A DNA stretch of 64,000 nt from an uncultured bacterium (GTDB taxonomy: Bacteria > Verrucomicrobiota > Lentisphaeria > Victivallales > UBA1829). The position numbers were made by a program, and so were the translations under genes. The DNA lies in contig CADCMR010000001.1 in NCBI GenBank assembly GCA_902802585.1, positions 166,611 through 230,610 on the forward strand, written 5' to 3'. Below, piece after piece: positions 50,818 through 59,359 of this stretch. The notes beneath the pieces were generated by a model. That model searched no databases and was not told the DNA's origin. It saw only the letters and a list, made by a program, of their open reading frames with translations. Within the stretch, counting starts at the first letter, position 1; each line of letters opens with the position of its first letter.

Positions 50818-53796
50818 ATGAACCGGGGCATCGCAGAGGACGGGCGGACGAACGGACCGGAGCGGGGCGAAATGGATCCCGTGTCCGGCGAAACGAACGC
50901 ATCCGCGCCTCACGAAACCTCCCTCATGTCTACCTCCGTGCGGCGTCGGCTCTTCCTGATTCTCTTTTTTACCGCGCTCGTCTTCTGTGCATGGTTCTTT
51001 CATGTCGGGCATGTGAACCAGATCGCACGCTACGACGCGGTCTCCGCCTTCTTCGAGAACACCGGCGACGATGCGCACACGTTCCGCATCGACCGCTACC
51101 TGTACTCCGAGGGAAAACAGATGAACACCTCCGACTGGTCGGAGTACGGCGGGCATTACTACTCGAACAAATCGCCCGGCACGACCTGGTTCGGCGTGGC
51201 GCTGCTCGCCCCGGTCTATCCGCTCGAACGCCGCATCTGCCCGGACGGCGACGGCATTTCCCCGCGCGCGGAGATATTCAACGCGTGGTACCTGAATTTC
51301 ATGATGGGCGTGCTGCCGACGGCGTTCTCCGTGCTGGCGCTGGCGGGAATCCTGCTGAAACTCGGCGCAAGCGAGGCGCGGGCGTATGCCGGCGCACTGC
51401 TGATCGTGCTCGGAACCGCCGTGTTTCCGTTCGCCACCACGCTGATGGCGCACTCCACTGTGGCTGCTTGCCTGGTGTTCAGCCTGTGGTCGTATCTGCG
51501 CGGCGGTCGCTTCTCGCTCCTCGCGAGTGGTGCCTGGTTCGGCGCGGCGGTCCTGTTCGACTATTCCGCCGGACTGCTCCTGCCGCTGGCGCTGATCGGC
51601 GTCGCATGGCGCGATAAAGCCCGCGTCTGGCAGTTCATCGCGGGCGGCATCCCGTTCGCCGTGCTCTACTGTGTCTACAATTCGATGTGCTTCGGAGGAC
51701 CGTTCTCGTTCGCCGCGCAGTACATCAACCCGGTCTACCGCACCGAGGGCGATGCCGCGGGCGGCCTGCTCGCCCTGCCGAACGCCTGGCTCATCCTGGA
51801 GCTTCTGTTCGGTGCGCGGCGCGGCGTGCTGATCGCGTCGCCGTTCCTGTTCTTCGCCGTGCCGGGGTTCCTGTTTCTTTGGAAGCAGGGCGGGCTGCGG
51901 CGCGGTCTGGCGCTTCTGATTGCGCTGTCGTTCGCGGCGCTCCTGCTGATGAACGCGTCGTTCAACGGCTGGCATTCGGGCGCGAGCTTTACGGCGCGCT
52001 ACATGGTCCCGGTGTTTCCGCTGGTCGGGATCCTGGCGGTGCTGACGCCGCTGAAATCGGGCTGGCGGCGCGGACTGTTCGGCGTGCTTGCCGCGATTTC
52101 CCTGATGAACATGTTTGCCGTGGCGGCGTACACCGTGACCCCGCCCGAACATCTCCCGTCGCCGATCTATGTGACCTCGTACCGGCATTTGTTCGACAAC
52201 GCTCCGCCGCCGGTCCTGATGGCGCAGATGGGGCTTCAGGCGCTGCGGCCGGACGCAGCCGAATTGCGCGACGCTGCGCGGTTCACACTCGGGAGCCTCG
52301 CCGGGCTGTCCTATGGCGCGTCGCGGGCGGTGATCTTCCTCGCCGGGCTTGTTGCATGGGCATTGACCTTGACGATTCTGTTTAACGCTGAATCGGTGCG
52401 CATCCCGGGGAGAGACGGGACCTCCACCGCAGTGATGCTGGGCTTCGCTCCGATAGAGAGAATCGATACCCGTTCCCTTTTCCTGAATCGCCAGATCGGT
52501 CTCTGGGGCGTCCTGGCGTGCTGTGTCATGGCGGCCGCGCTGCTTCTGCCAGGCGACGTCCCGTTTACGTACGGAGCCGAGCTCAAGGTCCACAAGACGG
52601 CGCTCGACGCGGTCGAGGCACACACGTTCGCGAATCCGTTCGGTAAATGGGGCTCCGCGGCGCTGTTCTACCAGATACTGTATCTCTTCACGAAGGACAT
52701 TATTCTGCTCGCTTTCCTGAAGACCGCGCTGTCGCTGTCCGCGTGTTTCCTGCTGCTGTATGAAGCCGCGAAACGTTCGAAACTCTCCGCGCCGCTTCTC
52801 TTCCTGTTCACAGCGGCATCGCCGTATCTTCTGCTCGCCCACAAATCTCTGCGCGGGGATTCCCTGCTGTTGCCCGCGGGCGCATTCGTGCTGTATGCGC
52901 TGGTCCGCCTCGCGGAAAAAGACGGCGGGTCCCGCCTGAAACGCATCGCGCTTCTGCTCGTTTCGCTCCTGGTCTGGGGGCTTCTCTGGCTTCGGACGCC
53001 CGCCGGGCAGATTCCTCTGCGCGGACCGCTCGCTGTGCTCCAGACCACGTTCGGCGGGTTCGCCGGGATATTCCACCCCGGACTGAGCGGCGTCGACCGC
53101 GATGCTGGCGCGTTCCTGGCGTTCATGACCATTGTTTCGGTCGTGTTCATGGGGTCGCTTCTCCTGACCGGAGGCGTGCTTGTGTTTGCCCGGCGCGACC
53201 GTGCCGGGATCGTCTCCTGCGTGCTGGTCCTGCTCGCTTCGCTCACATTCCTTGTGTTCAAAAAGCCGTACCACCCGTTCCATTATCTCTATGCCGCGCC
53301 GTTCGCCGCGTACCTGGAGGCGACGGGCGCGTTGTGGTTCCTGGCGGGGCGTCCCGCGCGCGCCGCGAAGATCGCGCTCGGCGTGTACTTCGCGCTGTGC
53401 CTCTGCGGATGGCTGGTGTTCCTCGGTGTGGTCCACCGCGACGCCGGAAACCGCACGGAGACGTTCGGCGTGACGCTCTCCGAACAGCAGGCGGGCGCGG
53501 AGAAGATCAACTCCGAACTCCGCCGCTATGCGCCCGGTTCATTCGCGATTTCCGCGCGCAACGATGCCGAACGCCGCACGTTCTCCCCCGTCGAATGGCT
53601 TGCCGTGCTTGACCGCATCCGCGACCCGTACGTCCAGATGCCGAACGCCGCCCCCGCGCCCGGATTTTTCATCGGCTACCGCGACGGCACGCGCGCGCCG
53701 ACCGGATACCTGCGGATCCTGACCCGGTTCAGGGACGACGGGACGATGCTCAACAAGCTGCCGAGAGTCCCCGCCGACGCGACGCCCGCCGACTGA
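50818..53796 (+). CDS. Large multi-pass membrane protein, possible GT-C-type glycosyltransferase
   Basis: A 992-residue product with about 18-20 hydrophobic segments in two blocks. Block one (about 40-430) has a first periplasmic loop with DRYLYSEG, HYYSNKSPGTTWFG, which resembles PMT-like GT-C enzymes. Block two (about 520-870) repeats the plan more weakly, with a loop containing HTFANPFGKWG, so an internal duplication or fusion is possible. A soluble C-terminal stretch of about 120 residues follows. No ribosome site marks ATG 50818; starts at 50872 or 50926 are possible. The acceptor and donor are unknown. Confidence 0.6.
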   Translation: MNRGIAEDGRTNGPERGEMDPVSGETNASAPHETSLMSTSVRRRLFLILFFTALVFCAWFFHVGHVNQIARYDAVSAFFENTGDDAHTFRIDRYLYSEGKQMNTSDWSEYGGHYYSNKSPGTTWFGVALLAPVYPLERRICPDGDGISPRAEIFNAWYLNFMMGVLPTAFSVLALAGILLKLGASEARAYAGALLIVLGTAVFPFATTLMAHSTVAACLVFSLWSYLRGGRFSLLASGAWFGAAVLFDYSAGLLLPLALIGVAWRDKARVWQFIAGGIPFAVLYCVYNSMCFGGPFSFAAQYINPVYRTEGDAAGGLLALPNAWLILELLFGARRGVLIASPFLFFAVPGFLFLWKQGGLRRGLALLIALSFAALLLMNASFNGWHSGASFTARYMVPVFPLVGILAVLTPLKSGWRRGLFGVLAAISLMNMFAVAAYTVTPPEHLPSPIYVTSYRHLFDNAPPPVLMAQMGLQALRPDAAELRDAARFTLGSLAGLSYGASRAVIFLAGLVAWALTLTILFNAESVRIPGRDGTSTAVMLGFAPIERIDTRSLFLNRQIGLWGVLACCVMAAALLLPGDVPFTYGAELKVHKTALDAVEAHTFANPFGKWGSAALFYQILYLFTKDIILLAFLKTALSLSACFLLLYEAAKRSKLSAPLLFLFTAASPYLLLAHKSLRGDSLLLPAGAFVLYALVRLAEKDGGSRLKRIALLLVSLLVWGLLWLRTPAGQIPLRGPLAVLQTTFGGFAGIFHPGLSGVDRDAGAFLAFMTIVSVVFMGSLLLTGGVLVFARRDRAGIVSCVLVLLASLTFLVFKKPYHPFHYLYAAPFAAYLEATGALWFLAGRPARAAKIALGVYFALCLCGWLVFLGVVHRDAGNRTETFGVTLSEQQAGAEKINSELRRYAPGSFAISARNDAERRTFSPVEWLAVLDRIRDPYVQMPNAAPAPGFFIGYRDGTRAPTGYLRILTRFRDDGTMLNKLPRVPADATPAD

Positions 53797-53854
53797 CGCA
53801 TCGGCTGAAACGCATCCAATATGGAAAAAAGTACGGTCTTTTTTCCGAAAACGC

Positions 53855-53882
53855 TTGAAAATGAGACGGCGTGATGTAAATT
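53855..53882 (+). promoter_or_regulatory. Promoter of tatA-tatC-polyferredoxin
   Basis: TTGAAA (53855-53860), 16 bases, TAAATT (53877-53882), about 100 bases before tatA. Confidence 0.55.
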
Positions 53883-53981
53883 AAAGAAAACATGCGGACG
53901 CGCGCGCCTCCGGCTCAGCCCGGTTTTCGCCGCCCGTACACTATTCCGTTCAACTTCTATCTTTGTTTTTGGAGGCATCTT

Positions 53982-54236
53982 ATGCATTTGGGACCCATGG
54001 AAATCGCGCTGATCATCGTCGTGCTTGTTCTGCTTTTCGGCGCAAAGAAGATCCCCGAACTCGCGCGTTCCCTCGGCCGCGCCTCCCAGGAATACAAGAA
54101 AGCGAAGGAGGATTTCCTCAAAGAGGTGAACCAGCCCGCCGAGGACGTGAAGGACGCCGTCGAATCCGACAAGTCCGCTCCGGCGGTCGCCGCCGCTGAA
54201 AAGGACGGCAAAGACTCCGGTTCCGCGCAGTCCTGA
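53982..54236 (+). CDS. tatA: Twin-arginine translocase subunit TatA/E
   Basis: An 84-residue protein: short periplasmic N-terminus, one membrane helix (about 6-20), the conserved FGAKKIPELARSLGRA hinge and amphipathic helix, and a charged tail. TatA rings form the pore through which TatC-bound folded substrates cross. The start at 53982 follows GGAGGC; the longer open frame upstream is not needed. tatC follows after 44 bases and no tatB is seen, giving a minimal TatAC system. Confidence 0.95.
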   Translation: MHLGPMEIALIIVVLVLLFGAKKIPELARSLGRASQEYKKAKEDFLKEVNQPAEDVKDAVESDKSAPAVAAAEKDGKDSGSAQS

Positions 54237-54280
54237 CGCGCCCGGACGCGTCCCTTTCACGCGGGAAGGAAGCCGGAACG

Positions 54281-55036
54281 ATGGCGGAACCCGAAGGACT
54301 TGAAGTCCAAAGCGGCGTCATGGAGCACATCGACGCCCTGCGCCTGATGCTCCTGAAGATCGTCGTGACGTATGTCGTGATCTGCATTCCGAGCTGGTTC
54401 CTTGCCACGCCGCTTCTCGACTACTTGCTGAAACACGCTGTGCCCGGCGGCTTCACCATCCACTATTTCACGTTGCTGGAACCGTTCTTCGCCATGATCA
54501 AGCTCACGCTGACGCTGGGCGCGATAATCTCCCTGCCGCTCACATTGTTCTACATCTGGCAGTTCGTGGCTCCGGCGCTGCTCGACAGCGAGAAGAAGTT
54601 CATCCGGCCGCTCCTGGCGTCGTCGTTCCTGCTCGCCTGCACGGGTGCGGCGGCGGCGTATTTCTTCCTGCTGCCGTGCGTGATCGCGTTCTCGCAGTCG
54701 TTCTCCGGGCCGAACATGGACGCCGTGATCGGGCTGGAAAGCTTCATTTCGATGCTGCTGATCCTGGTCATCGCGGGGGCGCTGCTCTTCCAGTTCCCCG
54801 TGATCCTCTTCACGCTCCTCACGCTTGGCGTCATCAGCGTGGACTCCATGCGCAGACGCCGTCCCGCCGTGATCATCGGCATCCTGATCCTGGCGGGATT
54901 CCTGACCCCGCCCGACGTGGTGAGCCAGATCGCGCTCGCACTTCCCGCCTGGCTCTTCTACGAGCTCAGTATCCTGATATTTTCGCACTACAAGAAGCCG
55001 GACCGATCCGGCGCCGAAGTCAAACCCGAGGCATGA
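54281..55036 (+). CDS. tatC: Twin-arginine translocase subunit TatC
   Basis: A 251-residue polytopic protein with the six membrane segments of TatC. HIDALR near the N-terminus matches the conserved H-L-E-L-R region of the substrate-binding site, and FLTPPDVVSQ matches the conserved F-T-P-P-D loop. It recognises twin-arginine signal peptides. It lies between tatA and, four bases later, a polyferredoxin that itself contains a twin-arginine motif. Confidence 0.95.
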   Translation: MAEPEGLEVQSGVMEHIDALRLMLLKIVVTYVVICIPSWFLATPLLDYLLKHAVPGGFTIHYFTLLEPFFAMIKLTLTLGAIISLPLTLFYIWQFVAPALLDSEKKFIRPLLASSFLLACTGAAAAYFFLLPCVIAFSQSFSGPNMDAVIGLESFISMLLILVIAGALLFQFPVILFTLLTLGVISVDSMRRRRPAVIIGILILAGFLTPPDVVSQIALALPAWLFYELSILIFSHYKKPDRSGAEVKPEA

Positions 55037-55040
55037 CCCC

Positions 55041-56756
55041 ATGAAACAGAAACGCCTGAAGTATGTCCGTATCGCCGCCGCCGTCCTCTTTTTCGTCATG
55101 TTCGCCGCGGTCGCCGTCGGGTTCCGTCCGCTGGACGCGCTCCTCGTCACGCAGTTCGGTCCCGGACTACTGCGCCTGACGTCCGGGCTGTTTCTCGGCA
55201 CGCTCGCCGCCGTGGTCGTCATCGTGGTCGCGACGCTTCTTTTCGGTCGCATCTACTGTTCCGTGCTGTGTCCGCTCGGCATCCTCCAGGACGGCATCGC
55301 GTTCCTGGCGCAGCGGATCAAGGGGAAGGCGTACCGCCGGTACCGTTTCATGGACACGCGCCCGGTGAAATACGGCGTGTTCCTTTGTGTGCTGATCCTG
55401 GGCGCGGCGGGCGTGATGCTGCCGCTTGTCGCCCTGTTGCCGTCGTCCAACTTCTTCACGATCGTCTCGAATGTGTTCCTGCGGTTTTTTTGCACGACCG
55501 ACCCGGATGTCGGAACATCCTCGTATTTCTGCGTGAACCCGCCCGCGGAGGCGTTTTGTTTCTCGCTCGGCGTCTTCCTCATCGTGTCAGCTCTGGCGGC
55601 GTGGCGCGGACGCGTCTACTGCAATACGCTGTGCCCGGTCGGCGCGGTGCTGTCACTTCTGGGGCGCGCCCCTCTCTGGCGGATCACGCTGTCGCAGGAC
55701 ATGTGCGTGTGCTGCGGACTGTGCGAGGCGGCATGCAAGGGCGGCGCGATCAACGCGAAAAAGAAGAGCGTGCTTGCCGAAAACTGCGTGATGTGCTTCA
55801 ACTGCATCCCGGCGTGCAAACGCGGCGGCGTGAAGCTGGAATTCCGTCCGAAGGACGCGCCGAAGTTCAGTTTGTCCCGTCGGCATTTCATTGGCGCGGC
55901 GGGCGGAGTCATAGCGGGCGCCGGAACCGCCGTGATCGTCCGCAAACTCGAAAAAGCCCTGCCTCCTCAGCCGACGCGTGAACCCGCCATGCCGCCGGGC
56001 GCGGGGAATGCCAAACGGTTCCACGAGAAATGCGTGGGCTGTGGCATTTGCATCCGCGAATGCGAGGGGCGCGTGCTTGCGCCGTCCGTCGGCCAGTACG
56101 GCCTGAGCGGATTCATGCAGCCTGTGATGGATTATTCGCACGGGGCGTGCGTCTACACGTGCAACCACTGCTCGAATGTGTGTCCGGCGGGCGCGCTTCT
56201 GCCGCTGACGCTTGAGGTCAAACAGACCACGCGCATCGGTCTGGCGTTCGTGGATGCGAATACCTGCGTGGGCTGCGGCATCTGCGCCTCGAAATGTCCT
56301 GCGCACGCGGTCACGGTGATCAGCCAGGATGGAAAAAAACTGGCGTCCGTGAGCACGGACTATTGCATCGGCTGCGGCGTGTGCCAGGACGTCTGCCCGC
56401 TGCCGGATGCTCCCGCCATTAAGGTGTCCGGCGTCTCCGAACAGATCCGCGTGAAGGCACCTGAGGTTCAGCCCGAGACGGAAAAAGGCGAACAGAGTAT
56501 CGAAAACGGGCAGGACGCCGACGTTGAACAGAAAACAGACGGCGAACAGTCCGCCGCCGCTTCGTCCAGGCGGATCGCTGTACCTGTCCCCGAGCTCTGC
56601 GTAGGCTGCGGTCTCTGCGCCGAGGAATGCCCGGTTTCCGCGATTACGATGATCGACGGACTCCCGAATGTCAACGCGGACACATGTGTGGGCTGCGGAC
56701 TCTGCTCTGAGGCTTGCCCCGCGCCGGACGGACCCGCGATCGTCGTGCAGGGGTAA
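55041..56756 (+). CDS. Membrane polyferredoxin with internal twin-arginine signal
   Basis: A 571-residue protein. Residues 1-190 carry four membrane segments (about 8-28, 48-69, 110-133, 170-188) of NapH/polyferredoxin type with two CxxxCP loops (C73/C77, C194/C198). Next is a cytoplasmic two-cluster domain (C222-C260). At 279-284 stands SRRHFI followed by a hydrophobic run (about 285-300): an internal Tat signal-anchor. The C-terminal 260 residues hold at least five further [4Fe-4S]-type cysteine sets (from C331, C370, C409, C442, C520 and C549). The exported part would be folded with its clusters before Tat transport. It starts four bases after tatC. The electron donor and acceptor are unknown. 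Confidence 0.88.
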   Translation: MKQKRLKYVRIAAAVLFFVMFAAVAVGFRPLDALLVTQFGPGLLRLTSGLFLGTLAAVVVIVVATLLFGRIYCSVLCPLGILQDGIAFLAQRIKGKAYRRYRFMDTRPVKYGVFLCVLILGAAGVMLPLVALLPSSNFFTIVSNVFLRFFCTTDPDVGTSSYFCVNPPAEAFCFSLGVFLIVSALAAWRGRVYCNTLCPVGAVLSLLGRAPLWRITLSQDMCVCCGLCEAACKGGAINAKKKSVLAENCVMCFNCIPACKRGGVKLEFRPKDAPKFSLSRRHFIGAAGGVIAGAGTAVIVRKLEKALPPQPTREPAMPPGAGNAKRFHEKCVGCGICIRECEGRVLAPSVGQYGLSGFMQPVMDYSHGACVYTCNHCSNVCPAGALLPLTLEVKQTTRIGLAFVDANTCVGCGICASKCPAHAVTVISQDGKKLASVSTDYCIGCGVCQDVCPLPDAPAIKVSGVSEQIRVKAPEVQPETEKGEQSIENGQDADVEQKTDGEQSAAASSRRIAVPVPELCVGCGLCAEECPVSAITMIDGLPNVNADTCVGCGLCSEACPAPDGPAIVVQG

Positions 56757-56799
56757 TCAAGCTGAGATCCCCCCGCGCTTGAACGAGCCGAGCGCAATT

Positions 56800-57321
56800 T
56801 CAGTGGAGGACTTGTCCTCCCGTGCAGTATTTCCCCAGTACCGCGCGCCATGCCGCGAGCTTCTGTTCGTAGGTGTAACGGGCGGCGGCCGGGCTGGTCG
56901 ATGGCAAACGCACCGCCGGGACCGGGAGATGCGGGAAGAATTTCCGCAGGCAGTTGAACGATGCGGAGCCGTTGCAGCAGATCAGTTCGATCTTCGGGCA
57001 GCGCGCCAGCAGACCGGGAATGTCGTTCGGTTCCGGCGACCGGATCGCCGTGTCGAGGCTCCCCTCGCGCTCGCATTCGCACAGCACGTCCCACAGCGCC
57101 ACGCCCGCCCCGCGCAGCTCCGCGAGGCGTTCTTCGTAGGGCAATTCGGGTGAAAAATCGAAAAGCGTCCCCGTGATGCGCCAGAAGACGTTGTGCGGGA
57201 ACGCGTAGTATTGCTGTCGGCGGAGCGATTCGCCGCCGGGCATGGAGCCGAGGATCAGGACGCGCGCGCCGGGCGATTCGCTCGGCGGGAAGGAACGGCA
57301 GAGGTCGGGCACGGGGGTCAA
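56800..57321 (-). CDS. DNA-deoxyinosine glycosylase-like (UDG superfamily family 6)
   Basis: A 173-residue protein. ILGSMPGGESLRRQQYYAF near the N-terminus and LPSTSPA near the C-terminus fit the family 6 uracil-DNA glycosylase fold, whose members excise hypoxanthine or related deaminated bases. No ATG is near the expected start; TTG 57321 or GTG 57312 must serve. It lies 16 bases after the BI-1 family gene on the same strand and may be coupled to it. Confidence 0.8.
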   Translation of the reverse strand: MTPVPDLCRSFPPSESPGARVLILGSMPGGESLRRQQYYAFPHNVFWRITGTLFDFSPELPYEERLAELRGAGVALWDVLCECEREGSLDTAIRSPEPNDIPGLLARCPKIELICCNGSASFNCLRKFFPHLPVPAVRLPSTSPAAARYTYEQKLAAWRAVLGKYCTGGQVLH

Positions 57322-57337
57322 CTTCAGTTTTTCAGCT

Positions 57338-58084
57338 TCAGCGTCTGCGTCCGAAGATGCGGAGCAGGTAGATGAACATGTTGATGAAGTCGAGGTAGAG
57401 TCTCAGCGCGAAGATGATCGCCACCTTGCGCATGGCATCCGACTGCGCCTCCTCCCCGTTCGCCTCGCCGATCATGCGCACCTTCTGCGTGTCCCAGGCG
57501 GTGAGTCCGACGAAGACCGCGATTCCGAGATAGCTTATGACGTAGTCGAGCACGTCGCTGCGCAGGAAGAAGTTCACGAGCGAGGCGATGAGGATGCCGA
57601 TCAGCCCCATGAAGCAGTAGGAGCCGACCTTGTCGAGCCTCATCCCGGTTATGTAGCCGAAGGTGCTGGTGGCGGCGAACATGAGCGCGCAGGACCCGAA
57701 CGCCAGGAAGATGCTTGTCTGCGTGTAGGCAAGGAAGATCGGGCTGAGCGTGAGACCGTTCAGGGCGGAGTACACAACGAACAACACGCCCGCGGTCGTG
57801 GCGGACATACTGTTGATCATGGAGGAGATGATGATGACGAGCACGATTTCCGCGATGGCGAGCATCGTGAAGAGGTTGAAGACGGCCCGGAACGTCTGTT
57901 CGTTGAGCGTGACGCCCCATGCCGCGATCGTGGTGATCATGAGACCGCAGAACATCCAGTTGTAGACGCGGTTGACGAAGACGCGCGCCCCCGCCTCCTG
58001 TTCCATCGGCACGGCGTCGTCGCGTTCGAAGGTGCGGTAGTCGCCGTAAGACTTGCGGTAGTCGTTTCTTTCGCTTTGATTCAT
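57338..58084 (-). CDS. Bax inhibitor-1 / YccA family membrane protein
   Basis: A 248-residue protein with a hydrophilic N-terminus of about 40 residues and seven membrane segments, ending in a basic tail. SALNGLTLSPIF and the late WDTQKVRMI are typical of the BI-1/TMBIM/YccA family. Bacterial members are proton- or calcium-leak-like channels or FtsH-interacting proteins; the exact role here is unknown. AAAGGA precedes the ATG. Confidence 0.92.
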   Translation of the reverse strand: MNQSERNDYRKSYGDYRTFERDDAVPMEQEAGARVFVNRVYNWMFCGLMITTIAAWGVTLNEQTFRAVFNLFTMLAIAEIVLVIIISSMINSMSATTAGVLFVVYSALNGLTLSPIFLAYTQTSIFLAFGSCALMFAATSTFGYITGMRLDKVGSYCFMGLIGILIASLVNFFLRSDVLDYVISYLGIAVFVGLTAWDTQKVRMIGEANGEEAQSDAMRKVAIIFALRLYLDFINMFIYLLRIFGRRR

Positions 58085-58159
58085 GGCGGTAATTCCTTTC
58101 TGTAAAACTGTATCGTTAGACCGTGAAAGCCCGCGTTTTGTTCCCCAGTTCGGGAAGGA

Positions 58160-59146
58160 TCACATGATCTTGAAGCGCGGCAGATCCTGGATATCGATCA
58201 GACCGACCACCTTGCGTGCGTCGTCGACCACGATGATGTCGTCGATGTGGCGGCGTTCGAGGATGCGCAGGGCTTCGATGGCGAGGGCGTTCTGGCGGAC
58301 GCATTCCGGCCGGGGGGTCATGACCTCGCTGACCTTCCGCGTTAGGATGGAGAGGTCGCTGTCGATGCGGCGGCGGAAATCGCCGTCGGTGAAGATGCCG
58401 AGCAGTGTGCCGTCCGGATCCGCCACGATCGCGCAGCCGCAGCGTGCCGCGGTCATGCGCAGAAGTGCGGATTTCACGTCGTCATCCGGCGCGACGATCG
58501 CGACGTGTTCGCCGGTTCGCATCAGGTCGCCGATGCGGAGCGTCACGGCGCGTCCGATAGCGCCGCCCGGATGCCTCATGCCGTAGTCTTCCTTGGTGAA
58601 GTTGCGCGCCTCCAGCAGGACCATGGCGAGGGCGTCGCCGACGGCGAGCTGGGTGGTGGACGTGGTGGTCGGGGCGAGGTTGAAGGGGCAGGCTTCGCGT
58701 TCCACATGCGCCGTGACCACGATGTCGGAGAGCTGGGCGAGCGAGGAATCCGGCACGCCGGTGATGCACGCCACCGGGACGCCGAGGCGTTTGGCGGGCA
58801 CGATGATGCGCGTGAGCTCGTTCGTTTCGCCGCTGTAGCTCAGCGCGAGCATCAGGTCGCCGTCCTGGAGCACGCCCAGATCGCCGTGCATCGCCTCGAC
58901 CGGGTGCATGAAGATGGACGGCGATCCGGTGCTGGACAACGTGGCGGCGATCTTGCGTCCCACGTGCCCGCTCTTCCCGACGCCGGTCACCACGATCTTG
59001 CCGTTGCGGTCCAGCGCGTCCATGCAGGCGGAAACGAGCTTGGCGAACCCTTCGCCGAGCTGGTCGCGCACGGCGGCGAGCCCTTCGATTTCGATGTCGA
59101 ACACCTGCCGCGCCTTTGCGATCACGGCTTTCGCGTCCATTTCCAT
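58160..59146 (-). CDS. kdsD: Arabinose-5-phosphate isomerase (KpsF/GutQ family)
   Basis: A 328-residue enzyme that interconverts ribulose-5-phosphate and arabinose-5-phosphate, the first step to Kdo for LPS. An SIS domain (TGVGKSGHVGRK at about 55-66, HPVEAMHGDLG) is followed by two CBS domains. This supports a Gram-negative envelope. GAGG lies upstream of the ATG at 59146. The next gene upstream is the repeat giant, separated by a terminator and a promoter. Confidence 0.95.
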   Translation of the reverse strand: MEMDAKAVIAKARQVFDIEIEGLAAVRDQLGEGFAKLVSACMDALDRNGKIVVTGVGKSGHVGRKIAATLSSTGSPSIFMHPVEAMHGDLGVLQDGDLMLALSYSGETNELTRIIVPAKRLGVPVACITGVPDSSLAQLSDIVVTAHVEREACPFNLAPTTTSTTQLAVGDALAMVLLEARNFTKEDYGMRHPGGAIGRAVTLRIGDLMRTGEHVAIVAPDDDVKSALLRMTAARCGCAIVADPDGTLLGIFTDGDFRRRIDSDLSILTRKVSEVMTPRPECVRQNALAIEALRILERRHIDDIIVVDDARKVVGLIDIQDLPRFKIM

Positions 59147-59190
59147 AGTCGTTTCCTCTGATTGTCGTTTTGCATTTTTATCATCTTTTC

Positions 59191-59218
59191 AATATACATT
59201 GCGAACGGAAAAACGCAA
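59191..59218 (-). promoter_or_regulatory. Promoter of kdsD
   Basis: On the minus strand TTGCGT (59218-59213), 16 bases, TATATT (59196-59191). Confidence 0.55.
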
Positions 59219-59274
59219 GCGGACTTTGCTCTTTTTCACGAAGATTTCCCGCGTGCGACATGTCCGCGAGGCGA

Positions 59275-59307
59275 AAGAAAAGCCCCCGCGATCCCGAAGA
59301 ATCGCGG
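59275..59307 (-). terminator. Terminator after the AIDA/FG-GAP giant
   Basis: On the minus strand the 7-bp stem CCGCGAT/ATCGCGG (59307-59301 with 59292-59286) is followed by GGGCTTTTCTTTC. A second hairpin, GTGTCCG/CGGACAC, lies just before it (59316-59337). Confidence 0.65.
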
Positions 59308-59359
59308 AGACCATCGTGTCCGAGCGGAGCCGGACACTGCTTCAGCACTGCTTGCAGAG

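Noticed and set aside
50719..53436. 905-residue hydrophilic open frame antisense to the 992-residue membrane protein
   Set aside because: Gln/Arg/Glu-rich low-complexity composition; the plus frame has regular membrane segments.
56757..56782. Terminator after the polyferredoxin (tcaagc/gcttga)
   Set aside because: Only a 6-bp stem and no T-tract; too weak to list.
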